Assembly: GCF_013364275.1 (NCBI RefSeq)
Contig: NZ_CP054932.1
Location: 806,001-870,000, forward strand
Length of the DNA stretch: 64,000 nucleotides
Origin: Actinomadura sp. NAK00032
GTDB lineage: Bacteria; Actinomycetota; Actinomycetes; Streptosporangiales; Streptosporangiaceae
Direction of reading: 5' to 3'
Positions 16,369-24,962 of this stretch are shown one piece after another. The notes below the pieces were generated by a model that made no database searches, was not told the DNA's origin, and saw only the letters and a list, made by a program, of their open reading frames with translations. The number at the start of each line of letters is the position of its first letter. Positions within the stretch are counted from its first letter, which is position 1. The translations under genes were made by a program, and so were the position numbers.

Positions 16369-18042
16369 TCACCAACCGGAGGTCGCGGAGGGATCGGGGA
16401 ATTGCAGGCGTGCCTCATCGTATGCGGTCTCCAGGCTCGCGGCGTCCTTGATCCACTCGTTCATGAGCGAGTCGACTCGCTGGTCGGAGAACTCGATGCT
16501 GGATGGTGCGAACCGCGTGAGGGTCTCGGTCTCGCCGGCTTCCAGTTCCCGCTTGATGTTCAGTGCCGCCGCGATACGTCGGAGATCGCTGACGAAGTCC
16601 AGCACCACCACCCGGTCCTTGCCATCCCGGAGGCGGAGTCCGCGGCCGAGTTGCTGCACGAAGATGCGTCGGCTGTGGGTTACACGTGCGAAACAGAGAA
16701 TGTTGACGTCGGGGACGTCCACGCCCTCGTTGAGGATGTCCACGGAGGTCAGGATCGGCACTCGCCCGGACCTGAAGGCGAGGAGCCTAGACTGGCGCTC
16801 GCGTTTGGACAGGCTGGCGTGGACGGCGAGGGCGTCGGACCAACGCGGGTTACGGCGTAGCAGATCCGCCAGGCGTTCGGCGTGTTCCACCGTCCGGCAG
16901 AAGACGATGGCTCGCGGGTGTGCGACATGCCCCCAGATTGATGCGAGCTCGTCGCGGATGGCCTCGTCGCGCTGTGGGAGGAAGAGCTTGGAGTTCAGCT
17001 CGCCCAGACTGTAGGAGTGTTCGCTGGCGTGTCTGACGATGTCCCAGTCGATGTTGTCCACGAACAGGCGGTAGTCCACCTGCGCTAGATAGCCCCGCCT
17101 CATCCCTTCCTCGATGCCCAACGTGAACGAGGCCGGGCCGAAGCGGTGGCTGATGTCGTACTCGTCCCCCCGCCATGGAGTCGCGGTGACGCCCAACTGG
17201 CGGGAGTTATGGAGTAGATTGAGGAGCTCGCCATACTGCCCGTTCTCTCCGACATGGTGGGCTTCGTCGACGACCACAAGACGGGGCTGGTAGCCCTGCC
17301 GCGCGGCGTACAGAGCGCTCGCCAGTGTGGCGCAGGTGACGCCGTCGAGGTCATCTGGCCGTTCTTCGCCCGTGAGTAGGCGCGTTTTGGTGTGCTTATC
17401 CAAGTGCCGCCATAGGGCTCGTTCGAGTTGATCGACGAGGTCCTTGGTGTGTGCGACGACGAGGACCTGGTCGTCGGGGTATCGCCGGAGATGGTCGGCG
17501 ATGATCTCGCCACTGACGATCGTCTTGCCCAGTCCTGTGGCGAGGATGAGTAGCGCCCGCTCGCTGTCGTCCAGCGAGATGTTGATCGATGAGCGGGCTT
17601 CTAGCTGGTAGGGCCGCAGTTCGATCCCGGCGAATCGATCGGGGATATTTTCGAAAACTTGGTTGAGAGTTCGGCCTTGCCAGAGATGGATTCGAGGTGC
17701 CAATAGGGTGAGCTGCTCGGTCCGGCGAATGGCGTCCGCGCTCATCCGGGTATTGGTCACCACAGCCGCACGTGTCGCCCGGTAGTGGTCCCGGGCGTGG
17801 GCTACTTCATCGATCGCCGCCAGACTCACCGCTCCTTGCTTCTTCCACTTGCATTGGAGCACCCAGTCGTGACCCTTGCGATGCCCAAGAAGGTCACCGC
17901 CCTCGTCTCCTGACCCATCGATGTTGGCGACATTGGAGAAGCCAAGATGCCACAGAAGCCGTTCGATCTGCCTGGGGAACTGGTTGGGGCCGATCCCGAG
18001 GAGAAAGGCAGGATCGACGAAACCACTGGTCAGCTCACTCAC
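16369..18042 (-). CDS. Mrr-type nuclease - superfamily II helicase
   Basis: 557 residues. Residues ~20-110 form an Mrr-like PD-(D/E)xK domain (GSGDEGGD at 43-50, QCK at 63-65). It is followed by an SF2 helicase core: Walker A ATGLGKT at 168-174, DEAH at 259-262, GVTATPWRG (motif III) and QQLGRGLR (motif VI). This resembles ATP-dependent restriction or DNA-processing subunits. The GTG start follows directly on the TAG of the GHKL ATPase gene, and the next gene starts three bases after the stop. It therefore probably works with the ATPase on DNA cut or marked by the restriction enzymes. Confidence 0.9.
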   Translation of the reverse strand: MSELTSGFVDPAFLLGIGPNQFPRQIERLLWHLGFSNVANIDGSGDEGGDLLGHRKGHDWVLQCKWKKQGAVSLAAIDEVAHARDHYRATRAAVVTNTRMSADAIRRTEQLTLLAPRIHLWQGRTLNQVFENIPDRFAGIELRPYQLEARSSINISLDDSERALLILATGLGKTIVSGEIIADHLRRYPDDQVLVVAHTKDLVDQLERALWRHLDKHTKTRLLTGEERPDDLDGVTCATLASALYAARQGYQPRLVVVDEAHHVGENGQYGELLNLLHNSRQLGVTATPWRGDEYDISHRFGPASFTLGIEEGMRRGYLAQVDYRLFVDNIDWDIVRHASEHSYSLGELNSKLFLPQRDEAIRDELASIWGHVAHPRAIVFCRTVEHAERLADLLRRNPRWSDALAVHASLSKRERQSRLLAFRSGRVPILTSVDILNEGVDVPDVNILCFARVTHSRRIFVQQLGRGLRLRDGKDRVVVLDFVSDLRRIAAALNIKRELEAGETETLTRFAPSSIEFSDQRVDSLMNEWIKDAASLETAYDEARLQFPDPSATSGW

Positions 18043-20361
18043 CTATTCCGTGTCGGCCAGGTCGGATTCGACCAGCAGACAACTCAGCTTGACGCGGTGA
18101 AGTTCAGTCAGGCCGAACTTGGGCTGGTGTTCCTCCATGAGCGCGAGGTCGCTTACGAAGCCAACCAGCCGAGACACGACAAGGGCCCGGGAGCTGTCGT
18201 CGGTGAGACTCAAGTAGGAGCGTTTGAAGACCTTGCCGTCCAGGAACGCCTCTGGACGCTTCTCCAGAAGACGGACGACCGCGCTCGCGGGCAGGAACAG
18301 TGCGAAGTCGCCGGATTCGAGGACGGTATCCCAGGGGGTGTCACCGCCCTCGATGGCGAACCTACGTTGGGTTAGGGTTCGGTCGGATTCCTGAAGCATC
18401 TCCCAGTATCCCGAGGGTGAGCCCTTCACTTCACGCTGCATGGCTTCACGGATCCGGTCGAGCAGCCGAATCGCCCGGCCTGCCAGCACGTCAGCGGTGA
18501 TCTTCTGATCGGTCGCTCTGCTCTTGATGTCCGCGAGGACGCTCGAAAGGGGCTTGGGGTCTCTGCTCATCGGGGCCGCGCGGAGCCGCATGAACTCGGC
18601 GAGTTCCACCATCGCGAGGTCTCTCATCTCGATGCCGAAGTCGGTGAAGAGAGGATGGTTGACGGCGACGAAGAGCTCGACTCGTGGAGCCTTGACCATC
18701 TGGGTGAAGAGGGGCACGACGTTGCCCGCAGGATCCAACAGAGAGCGATCACGTACCGCCCATACGGAGAGCTCGACACTTCCGAGGTCCGGGGCTTCGT
18801 AGCGACCGGAGAGGTCGATGACCTGTGTTGCCTTTGCCCGGTAGCGCGCCATGCGCTGGTCGAGCGTCTCGGTCGGATCTGGATCCGGACGGGGGACCAG
18901 TGGGATTCTGGAGTCGGAGCCCGTCTCATCGTCGTTCGGTGTCTCGTCACCCAACCCCATCTCGTCGAAGATGTCGTCGGGCTCGTCCTCCGGTTCTGGC
19001 ACGACCGGGTGATCGTGCTGGTAGGCGGCCTCGTACCATTTTTCGTCGGTTTGGTATTCGGGATCGCCGGCCCGAAACTTCTTGGCCCATTCGATGGCTC
19101 GATCGAACAGGGCCTGCTTGCCGTCACCGGGCACGAGGTAGTTGAGCCCGGGATCCTCCCGTCTAAACCCCGCGTAGAGCCGGGAGAGCGGGCTCGTGTT
19201 CCTTGGGAGTCCGAGCCGCCCGGCGATCTTCTCGCGTAGAGGGCTGTCGCCTCGCACGTACCGGACGACCGTCCTCCATTCGGGTCCGTCGTACTCGAAG
19301 GCGTTCTTCTGATAGTTGACGGGAACATGATCACAATGGATCTCGCCGACGAAGCGACCTCGGCCCCGACGGGAGTCGATGGGGTACTCCGGATCCGGCT
19401 CGTCGATCTCGCTGGGGTCTTCCCAGAGGAAGAAGCGCTTGTCGCGGATCAAGATCTTCCGGCCGTTGCGAAGGAAGTCGATCCCGTAGTCGCTCTTGTG
19501 AAGATAGCGCTGGACGCCGATCCATCCCCAGATCCGACGTTCGCGCAGTTGGAGTTGGTCTCCCTTGCAGTCTTCGCACTCCTGAACCCAGTCGGGGTTC
19601 CAATGGCCACAGTCCTTGCACGCCTTCGCTGGCGGCAGGGTCCGATTGATCTCGATGACGGCGGGGATAGTCGTGCCGCTCCGAGTCACGGTCCTCGAGG
19701 CGTCCCAGACGCAGGGCAGACGGGGTTTGACCTTCTTTCCATTGACCGTGATCAGGAAATCCCGCTCGCGCAGCAGGTAGGAGTACACGTCGCCGAGCTG
19801 CTCACGGATCTTGACGTCTTGTTTCGAGAGGCCGTCCCACTTGTCTCGCTTCAGGTCACTGATGATCACATGCGTGCCGTGCTCGTCTGGAGTGTCTTTT
19901 GGTTCGTATCGCACTGGGACGTCATATTTGTCGCCTCGACCAAGTTGTACCAAGTCAAGGGTGAGGACCGTCCAGGAGGGATCACCCGCGCGCGTGGTCT
20001 TGATGGTTGTCTTCCTGCCCAGGCGCGCCGTGGCGACGTTGAAGCCCATCCCGTACAGGCCGAGTGAGCCGTAGCGACTATTGCTTGTCCAGCCGGCTCG
20101 GACCGCGTTGGAGAGTGTCTCCAGGTCCATCCCCCGGCCGTTGTCGCTGATCCACACCTCGGCGGTCCTGAGGTCGCTGTCGCGCCCGGGGAGGGAGATG
20201 GCCACGGTTGGCCGGTCGACGCCCGGTCCGCCTTGGCTCAAGAAGTCGTCGAAGGCGTTGTCGATCAGTTCGGCCAGGCACTGCCACAGGGAGAATTCGA
20301 TATCCCCCAGCACGGACAGGATGCGGCCGTGAGGCTTGACGTTGACCTCATGATCTGTCAT
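18043..20361 (-). CDS. MORC/MutL-like GHKL ATPase with zinc knuckle
   Basis: 772 residues. The Bergerat fold is at the N-terminus: N-box with E31, D34 and N35 (AELIDNAFDDF), G1 DNGRGMD at 73-79, G2 GLYGMGF at 101-107 and GTHVIISD. A four-cysteine zinc knuckle follows at 248-265 (CKDCGHWNPDWVQECEDC). The C-terminal ~500 residues include an acidic linker and unassigned helical parts. Prokaryotic MORC-type ATPases linked to restriction-modification genes and helicases have been described by comparative genomics (Iyer, Abhiman and Aravind 2008); this gene fits that class. It lies between the GIY-YIG nuclease and the helicase. The biochemical role remains unproven. Confidence 0.88.
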   Translation of the reverse strand: MTDHEVNVKPHGRILSVLGDIEFSLWQCLAELIDNAFDDFLSQGGPGVDRPTVAISLPGRDSDLRTAEVWISDNGRGMDLETLSNAVRAGWTSNSRYGSLGLYGMGFNVATARLGRKTTIKTTRAGDPSWTVLTLDLVQLGRGDKYDVPVRYEPKDTPDEHGTHVIISDLKRDKWDGLSKQDVKIREQLGDVYSYLLRERDFLITVNGKKVKPRLPCVWDASRTVTRSGTTIPAVIEINRTLPPAKACKDCGHWNPDWVQECEDCKGDQLQLRERRIWGWIGVQRYLHKSDYGIDFLRNGRKILIRDKRFFLWEDPSEIDEPDPEYPIDSRRGRGRFVGEIHCDHVPVNYQKNAFEYDGPEWRTVVRYVRGDSPLREKIAGRLGLPRNTSPLSRLYAGFRREDPGLNYLVPGDGKQALFDRAIEWAKKFRAGDPEYQTDEKWYEAAYQHDHPVVPEPEDEPDDIFDEMGLGDETPNDDETGSDSRIPLVPRPDPDPTETLDQRMARYRAKATQVIDLSGRYEAPDLGSVELSVWAVRDRSLLDPAGNVVPLFTQMVKAPRVELFVAVNHPLFTDFGIEMRDLAMVELAEFMRLRAAPMSRDPKPLSSVLADIKSRATDQKITADVLAGRAIRLLDRIREAMQREVKGSPSGYWEMLQESDRTLTQRRFAIEGGDTPWDTVLESGDFALFLPASAVVRLLEKRPEAFLDGKVFKRSYLSLTDDSSRALVVSRLVGFVSDLALMEEHQPKFGLTELHRVKLSCLLVESDLADTE

Positions 20362-20532
20362 TGGGTCTCCTGTCTGGACTGGACCGAGGGGAAGGAGAAC
20401 GGTGCCTGACTGAGTCTCTCTGGCGCTCGTCCTCCAGGTTAGCTTCGGGTCCGAAGATGTTCGGGGACCTAGTCCGGGTGAGGGCGCGATTCACCCGAGG
20501 CTGCGCCATCTCGCCGCCGTGGGAATTGGCCC

Positions 20533-21264
20533 TTAGGCCTCGGGCAGTGTGGGGGTCTCTGGAGGCTCGGTGACCAGGAGTTCGCTCGGTATGACCTGGT
20601 GGTGGAGCGTCGCGTCGAGCGCTTGGGCGATGCGCGCCGTGATCTGGTCCACCGAGTCGACGTGGGGTGGGAGATAGTTGCCGAAGGTACGACCAGGGTG
20701 CAGGGTGTCCCATCGAGAGCGCGCCTGTTTGCCTCGTCCACCTCCCGGGCCATGGATGCCAAAGCCGTCGAGCACGTTGTTCCATAGGGGGGTGTAGCGA
20801 CGGAGGAGACCGTACTCTCCCAAGGGCACCCAGATGTCTTTCACGACGAGGTAGCGATACCTGAAGTCCGCGAGGTCGAGCGTGCTGGTCGCCTTCCTGA
20901 TCGAACTCCTGTGTTCCTGGAGGCGCCTGCGGATTCCGCCCTCGTTGGGCGCGTGACCGCGACGGGTGGCGCCGGCCAGCGCCCGGCCGACGTAGATCGG
21001 GATCGCGTGTGGCCCGACGTCGTTGTCTTCGACACTCGCGCTGCGGCGGGTCAACTCGCCGAGAGGCGCGTATGGCGCTGCCGACCCCACGTAGTAGAGG
21101 GCGTAGAGTCCGGCGCTCGTGGGGACGCGGTTTTCCGCCCACCTAGTGTCGGCGTGCGGGAACGCCCGGGCCGGTTCGGCCTCGAGCGCGTCGGCGACGT
21201 TGCGGGCCAGGTTCTCGTCGTCGAGGGGGTTGTAGGGTTCGGGTTGTTCTTGCTCGGAGGTCAC
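20533..21264 (-). CDS. Eco29kI-family GIY-YIG restriction endonuclease
   Basis: 243 residues. YNPLDDENLARNVADAL opens the Eco29kI-type protein. The GIY-YIG core is read as AGLYALYYVG and IPIYVGRA, followed by RRRLQEH (catalytic Arg/His helix) and PLWNNVLDGFG with the conserved Asn. Eco29kI cuts CCGCGG; relatives can have other targets, so specificity is inference. GTG start, with a -10-like TAGCCT six bases upstream. The cognate methyltransferase is divergent, and 168 bases separate this gene from the GHKL ATPase downstream. Confidence 0.9.
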   Translation of the reverse strand: MTSEQEQPEPYNPLDDENLARNVADALEAEPARAFPHADTRWAENRVPTSAGLYALYYVGSAAPYAPLGELTRRSASVEDNDVGPHAIPIYVGRALAGATRRGHAPNEGGIRRRLQEHRSSIRKATSTLDLADFRYRYLVVKDIWVPLGEYGLLRRYTPLWNNVLDGFGIHGPGGGRGKQARSRWDTLHPGRTFGNYLPPHVDSVDQITARIAQALDATLHHQVIPSELLVTEPPETPTLPEA

Positions 21265-21270
21265 TCGCAG

Positions 21271-21276
21271 AGGCTA
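21271..21276 (-). promoter_or_regulatory. -10 element six bases before the Eco29kI-like GTG
   Basis: TAGCCT on the minus strand fits TANNNT and is followed by six bases and then the GTG start, without a Shine-Dalgarno. This predicts a leaderless mRNA. No convincing -35 is present, which suits a low-level nuclease promoter (inference). Confidence 0.5.
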
Positions 21277-21536
21277 CGGCAGGCCCCGGCGGTGGGGGCC
21301 GGCTCTTGAAGGCCGGGTGGCTCCGCGCGGTGTCGTCTACGGTCGAGGCGGCGGCGCCGCGGCGCGACGGGCGCGGAGCCGTCTGCGTCCGAACGTGTCG
21401 CCCGGGTGGCGTGAGCGTGTTGGCGGTTTCCATCCGTTGCCGGGCCTGTCGCTGGGGCGTGCCCCGCGTGCCGGGGGCGTGCGTCACATCTGTACCGAAT
21501 CCGTGAGGAGAGCTGGCAGGTCCATCGACTCCGCGG

Positions 21537-21542
21537 TACGCT
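21537..21542 (+). promoter_or_regulatory. -10 element six bases before the methyltransferase ATG
   Basis: TACGCT fits the actinomycete -10 and stands six bases before the ATG; no Shine-Dalgarno is present, so the transcript is probably leaderless. A CTGGCA at 21513-21518 could be a weak -35 with 18-base spacing. A CCGCGG, the recognition site of Eco29kI, abuts the -10 at 21531-21536. Confidence 0.55.
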
Positions 21543-21548
21543 TTCGCA

Positions 21549-22829
21549 ATGCTTGAACAGGACGAGGAAGGCCAGCGGAAGCGGGCGTCGGTGGAGTTGT
21601 TCGCCGGCGGCGGAGGTCTGGCCTGCGGCGTCGAGGCGGCGGGGTTCCGTCCGCTGCTCCTCAACGAGTTCGACAGGCGGGCGTGCGAGACACTGCGCCT
21701 CAACGGTGCCGAGCCACATCGGGACCTGGGGGATCCGCCCATCCCGGAGGAGGGTCAGGCCCCTCCACTCGTGGAGGGCGATGTACGACTCGTCTCCTTC
21801 AAGTACCTCAAGGGACGGGTGGATCTCCTGGCGGGGGGACCGCCGTGTCAGCCGTTCAGCCTTGGCGGCGTCGCCAAGGGCGATGAGGACAACCGGAACA
21901 TGTTCCCGCAGATGTTTCGCGCGGTGCGGGAGATACGCCCCAAGGTCGTGATCTGCGAGAACGTCAGGGGGCTTCTTCGTCCATCGTTTGCCCCTTACTT
22001 CGACTACATCCAACGTGAACTCGAGTTGCCCTTCACCACCCGGGCGAAGGGTGCGACCTGGCGAGACCACGATGCCTTGTTGAGGGAGCGTGGGAGGAGT
22101 AAGAGGATAGCCGCGCATCGTCGGTATCTCGTCGAGAGGTTCCCGGTGAACGCCGCGGACTACGGCGTTCCACAGATAAGACATCGCGTGATTCTCGTGG
22201 CGTTCCGGGCCGACCTGCGGGTCGATGTGGAGAGGTTCAAGAAGCTCGTGGAGACCGAATACGCCCTGTACTCGGAGACCGAGCTCTATCGCTCGATGCG
22301 TGATGGAAGGTACTGGGAGCGTCACAATGACGTGCCTAAACACGTCCGGGACCGCGTCATGGAGCGAATCCCCAAGACGCTGCCCGAGCCGGACGGGGAC
22401 GCCCCCCGGCCCTGGCGTACTCTTCGGGACGCGTTGAAGGGAATCGGGGACCAGACCGAACTCCCACCCGTTCCAGTGAAGCTCATGGACCGAAAGACCG
22501 AGATCAAGGGGATCAAGGACCATATTGGCTGGCCGGACGCTCGAATCTATGATGGCCACACCCCCAACGAACTAGACCGACCCGCCAAGACGGTGAAGGC
22601 GGGCGTGCACGGCGTCCCTGGAGGTGAGTCCGTGGTGATGCTTGACGACGGCAGTCACCGCTACATGACCGTGCGAGAGACGGCGCGTGTCATGACCTTC
22701 CCGGACGACCACCAGCTTGACGGGCCGCGCGGGGAGAAGATGCGCCAACTCGGGAACGCTGTCCCCGTGCTGCTCGGCGAGGCCTTCGCCAAGGCCGTGG
22801 CCAACGCTCTGGACCACGCGGGGCACTGA
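21549..22829 (+). CDS. C5 cytosine DNA methyltransferase of the Eco29kI-type system
   Basis: 426 residues with all catalytic motifs: I (ELFAGGGGL at 16-24), IV (PPCQPFS with nucleophile Cys100), VI (ENVRG at 137-141), VIII (QIRHRVILVAF) and X (RQLGNAVPVLLGEAFAKAV). It transfers a methyl group from AdoMet to C5 of cytosine and should protect the host from the divergent GIY-YIG nuclease. The target-recognition region (about 215-370) is long. The stop overlaps the Vsr start by one base (TGATG), so the two are translated together. Confidence 0.95.
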   Translation: MLEQDEEGQRKRASVELFAGGGGLACGVEAAGFRPLLLNEFDRRACETLRLNGAEPHRDLGDPPIPEEGQAPPLVEGDVRLVSFKYLKGRVDLLAGGPPCQPFSLGGVAKGDEDNRNMFPQMFRAVREIRPKVVICENVRGLLRPSFAPYFDYIQRELELPFTTRAKGATWRDHDALLRERGRSKRIAAHRRYLVERFPVNAADYGVPQIRHRVILVAFRADLRVDVERFKKLVETEYALYSETELYRSMRDGRYWERHNDVPKHVRDRVMERIPKTLPEPDGDAPRPWRTLRDALKGIGDQTELPPVPVKLMDRKTEIKGIKDHIGWPDARIYDGHTPNELDRPAKTVKAGVHGVPGGESVVMLDDGSHRYMTVRETARVMTFPDDHQLDGPRGEKMRQLGNAVPVLLGEAFAKAVANALDHAGH

Positions 22830-23677
22830 TGTCCTCGGTCCCGCGACGCCCCCAGGCCCAGTGGAAGGATCGCCCCCTGCCGTCTCGGGCGTGGAAGGGG
22901 CGTCCTGGACGAAGCCAGGCGGCTCTGAGCGCCGAACAGGATCGCGCGGCCGGAGGTCGATCCCGTCGCCTCGTCGACCTTGGCGATGGTCGGCTCGCTT
23001 CGGCTTCTATCGCTCTCAAGTTCTTCCCCAAGACCAGGCGCATTCGCGCGTACCTGCGCTGGTCCGATCGGGGCCGGACATGCGAGAAGTACGTGTGCGA
23101 GGTACACAACGGCACTCGCGCCGAGAACCTGACCGAGGCCTGGAAGGCGGCGATCGAAAGGAAGTTGGTCGGGACAGGGGAGGCCGATGCCCCGCGGGTC
23201 GACTCCTGGGCGAGTTCGCCGGCCGTCCGATCCGTCATGCGTGGCAACCGTGGCAAGGACACGCGACCGGAGCTTGCGCTGCGCTCGGCGGTGCACCGGC
23301 TGGGTCTCCGTTATCGAGTGGGATCCCGTCCGATCCCAGGGGTCCGCCGTACCGCGGACATGGTGTTCACCCGGGCCAAGGTCGCGGTCTTCTTGGACGG
23401 GTGCTTCTGGCACGGATGTCCTGAGCACCACCGCCCCGCCAAGCGCAACGGTGAGTTCTGGACGAGCAAGATAGAGGGCAACCGGAGACGGGACAGGGAG
23501 ACCAACGAGATTCTCGCCGACACCGGGTGGCTCGCCGTACGCGTTTGGGAACACGAGGATCCGCAAGAAGCGGCCCAGCGCGTGGCCGACGTCGTCCGAC
23601 AACGTGCGGCCAACCCGACGCTCCCGCTCGCCCCTGGGACGGCGACCGGCGAAGGGCGGGATGGTGAGATCGCGTGA
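22829..23677 (+). CDS. vsr: Vsr mismatch endonuclease with N-terminal extension
   Basis: 282 residues. The Vsr domain spans about 126-260: SSPAVRSVMRGNRGKDTRPE, then RRTADMVFTRAKVAVFLDGC (catalytic Asp), FWHGCPEHHRPAKRN and VRVWEHE. Vsr nicks T:G mismatches that arise when 5-methylcytosine deaminates, which fits its coupling to a C5 methyltransferase. Typical Vsr proteins have ~140 residues; the first ~120 here are extra and contain a basic, strand-rich unit (IALKFFPKTRRIRAYLRWSD) that may be an additional DNA-binding module. The ATG overlaps the methyltransferase TGA. Confidence 0.92.
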   Translation: MSSVPRRPQAQWKDRPLPSRAWKGRPGRSQAALSAEQDRAAGGRSRRLVDLGDGRLASASIALKFFPKTRRIRAYLRWSDRGRTCEKYVCEVHNGTRAENLTEAWKAAIERKLVGTGEADAPRVDSWASSPAVRSVMRGNRGKDTRPELALRSAVHRLGLRYRVGSRPIPGVRRTADMVFTRAKVAVFLDGCFWHGCPEHHRPAKRNGEFWTSKIEGNRRRDRETNEILADTGWLAVRVWEHEDPQEAAQRVADVVRQRAANPTLPLAPGTATGEGRDGEIA

Positions 23678-23997
23678 CCAGCAGGAGAGTAGTGCCGAAG
23701 TCCGGGCCAGCGGACGCGGTGAGGGTGTTCGGGATCGCTTAGTGACGACAGACCCGGACACCCTCTTGACCACACTCACCTGAAGATCGAAGACGAGATC
23801 GGAAGTCGGTGACGGCTGGGCGGGCCGCCGCTGCCGTCGGGCTCCGAGCCGGTCTGCCTGGCGGTGGCCCGGGCCCTACTGGACTGCACGTCCTAAGGCC
23901 GGTGGCCGCGGACCGCCCTGCCCGCCTGGCCGGCATGTTGCCCTACCTCCGCTAGTGCCTTGTCTGCGACAGGCGACTGTGGTGCAGCGCCGTGGCT

Positions 23998-24340
23998 GGG
24001 CGAACGAGTCACCCCGCTGCTCGTGGCCGACACCGACTTCTGGCTCGACGATGTGTGGATCACTGACACCACCGTTGTGGAGTCCGGCCGCTCCCGACGC
24101 GACACCCAGCGCTCCGACTGGCCGGATAGGTGAGCTATGGCTGCCCTCCGCTCGCGTTCGCGCCGGTTCGCGGTGCCGCTCGGAAATCCGATCCGCGCTC
24201 TGGCGGGTATGCCGATCACCTGGGCACCTGGCCAACCCCGCACTCGACGAACGGGACGTGGCGGCAGCGATGCTGGACGTCGACGGGGACTCACGGCCCG
24301 CTGGTTTGAGCACCAACAGGCCTGGCCAGCCGTGGGAACG
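23998..24340 (+). mobile_element. Decayed IS982-type transposase remnant
   Basis: Pieces of one transposase can be read in different frames: TPLLVADTDFWLDDVWITDT with VVESGRSRRDTQRSDW (the DDE region with DSTPVE-like context) up to a TAG near 24130, then PLGNPIRALAGMPITWAPG, and in another frame HLANPALDERDVAAAMLDVD. The order matches IS982/IS1647-type transposases, but at least two frameshifts and a stop separate the pieces and both element ends are missing. Family assignment is by memory of these blocks. Confidence 0.65.
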
Positions 24341-24606
24341 GGGTGTCCTACGCCAGGGCACCTCAGGCGCTCCACCTGCCACTCATCGGACCGTGTCCGA
24401 CCGATGCGGGGACGGCCTCGTGTAACCTCGCAGCGACGAGGGGCGTCCTCCGCATCGCGGGCCTGACAGGGCGTGACGTGCTTCCTGGAGGCTCAAGCGC
24501 CTCCGATCACCAACCTCCCGGAGGGGATTTCGCCGCGCCCACGGCCATAGGCGCCGTATCCGGTAACCCATGTGCTACTCCCCAATGGGATACACGGCGA
24601 CAGAAG

Positions 24607-24645
24607 GTGTGCGAAGTAGGTACTCGACTACCCGTAGCCGCACAC
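24607..24645. repeat. Nested inverted repeat in the IS scar
   Basis: Outer arms GTGTGCG (24607-24613) and CGCACAC (24639-24645) enclose inner arms GTAG (24616-24619) and CTAC (24628-24631). It may be a structured remnant of an insertion-sequence end or a small cruciform; no function is evident. Confidence 0.4.
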
Positions 24646-24856
24646 TCGAGGGTCCTACCGACGCGGCTCCCACCAGCAGCCCACGTCGCGACTGCGGACT
24701 CGTGTCCACTGCAGTTGAGTCATCTGGACATGTCCCCTGCTCGCGCTTGAGCTTAGCAAGCGAGATTTAGTCCGTCAACGAATCGTGTATCGGCGCTTTT
24801 TGATGCTCTTTCATGCAGTCCAATAGCCATACCTCTCATAAGACCACACTGTCCGC

Positions 24857-24885
24857 TTGACTCTTATACGCGCGCGCGTTAGCGT
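24857..24885 (+). promoter_or_regulatory. Near-consensus promoter of the sigma-DrmA-DrmB operon
   Basis: TTGACT (24857-24862) and TAGCGT (24880-24885) are separated by exactly 17 bases, in an A/T-rich stretch with a CGCGCGCG run in the spacer. This is the pattern of a housekeeping-sigma promoter in actinomycetes. The predicted start near 24892 leaves a ~70-base leader before the GTG used for the sigma gene. Confidence 0.7.
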
Positions 24886-24962
24886 GCGATTTCAGTTCCA
24901 GGGGAGGCCGCTTCTTGGGCGTGCCTGTTGATGGGGGCGTGGGTTGCGGGAGGGAACTCACA

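Larger units (their letters stand above)
23678..24962. other. Scar region between the restriction cluster and the sigma-DrmA-DrmB operon
   Basis: Nearly 1.3 kb without an intact gene. It holds a decayed transposase (about 23998-24340), a stretch from 24345 to 24600 in which no frame looks coding, a nested inverted repeat near 24.62 kb, and from 24770 on an A/T-rich promoter region for the downstream operon. Stops and composition rule out the small open frames as genes. Confidence 0.7.

Noticed and set aside
21265..21548. Enrichment of CCGCGG sites as a control device
   Set aside because: Two sites in 284 bases is not remarkable for DNA of about 70% GC; only the contact with the -10 was kept as an observation.
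23876..24750. Several 100-170-codon frames on both strands in the IS scar
   Set aside because: They contain only fragments of a transposase in changing frames or no recognisable sequence.
24915..24962. Earlier TTG start of the sigma gene
   Set aside because: The added 16 residues (GVPVDGGVGCGREL) look non-coding and GTG 24963 has its own GGGAGGG; kept only as an alternative.
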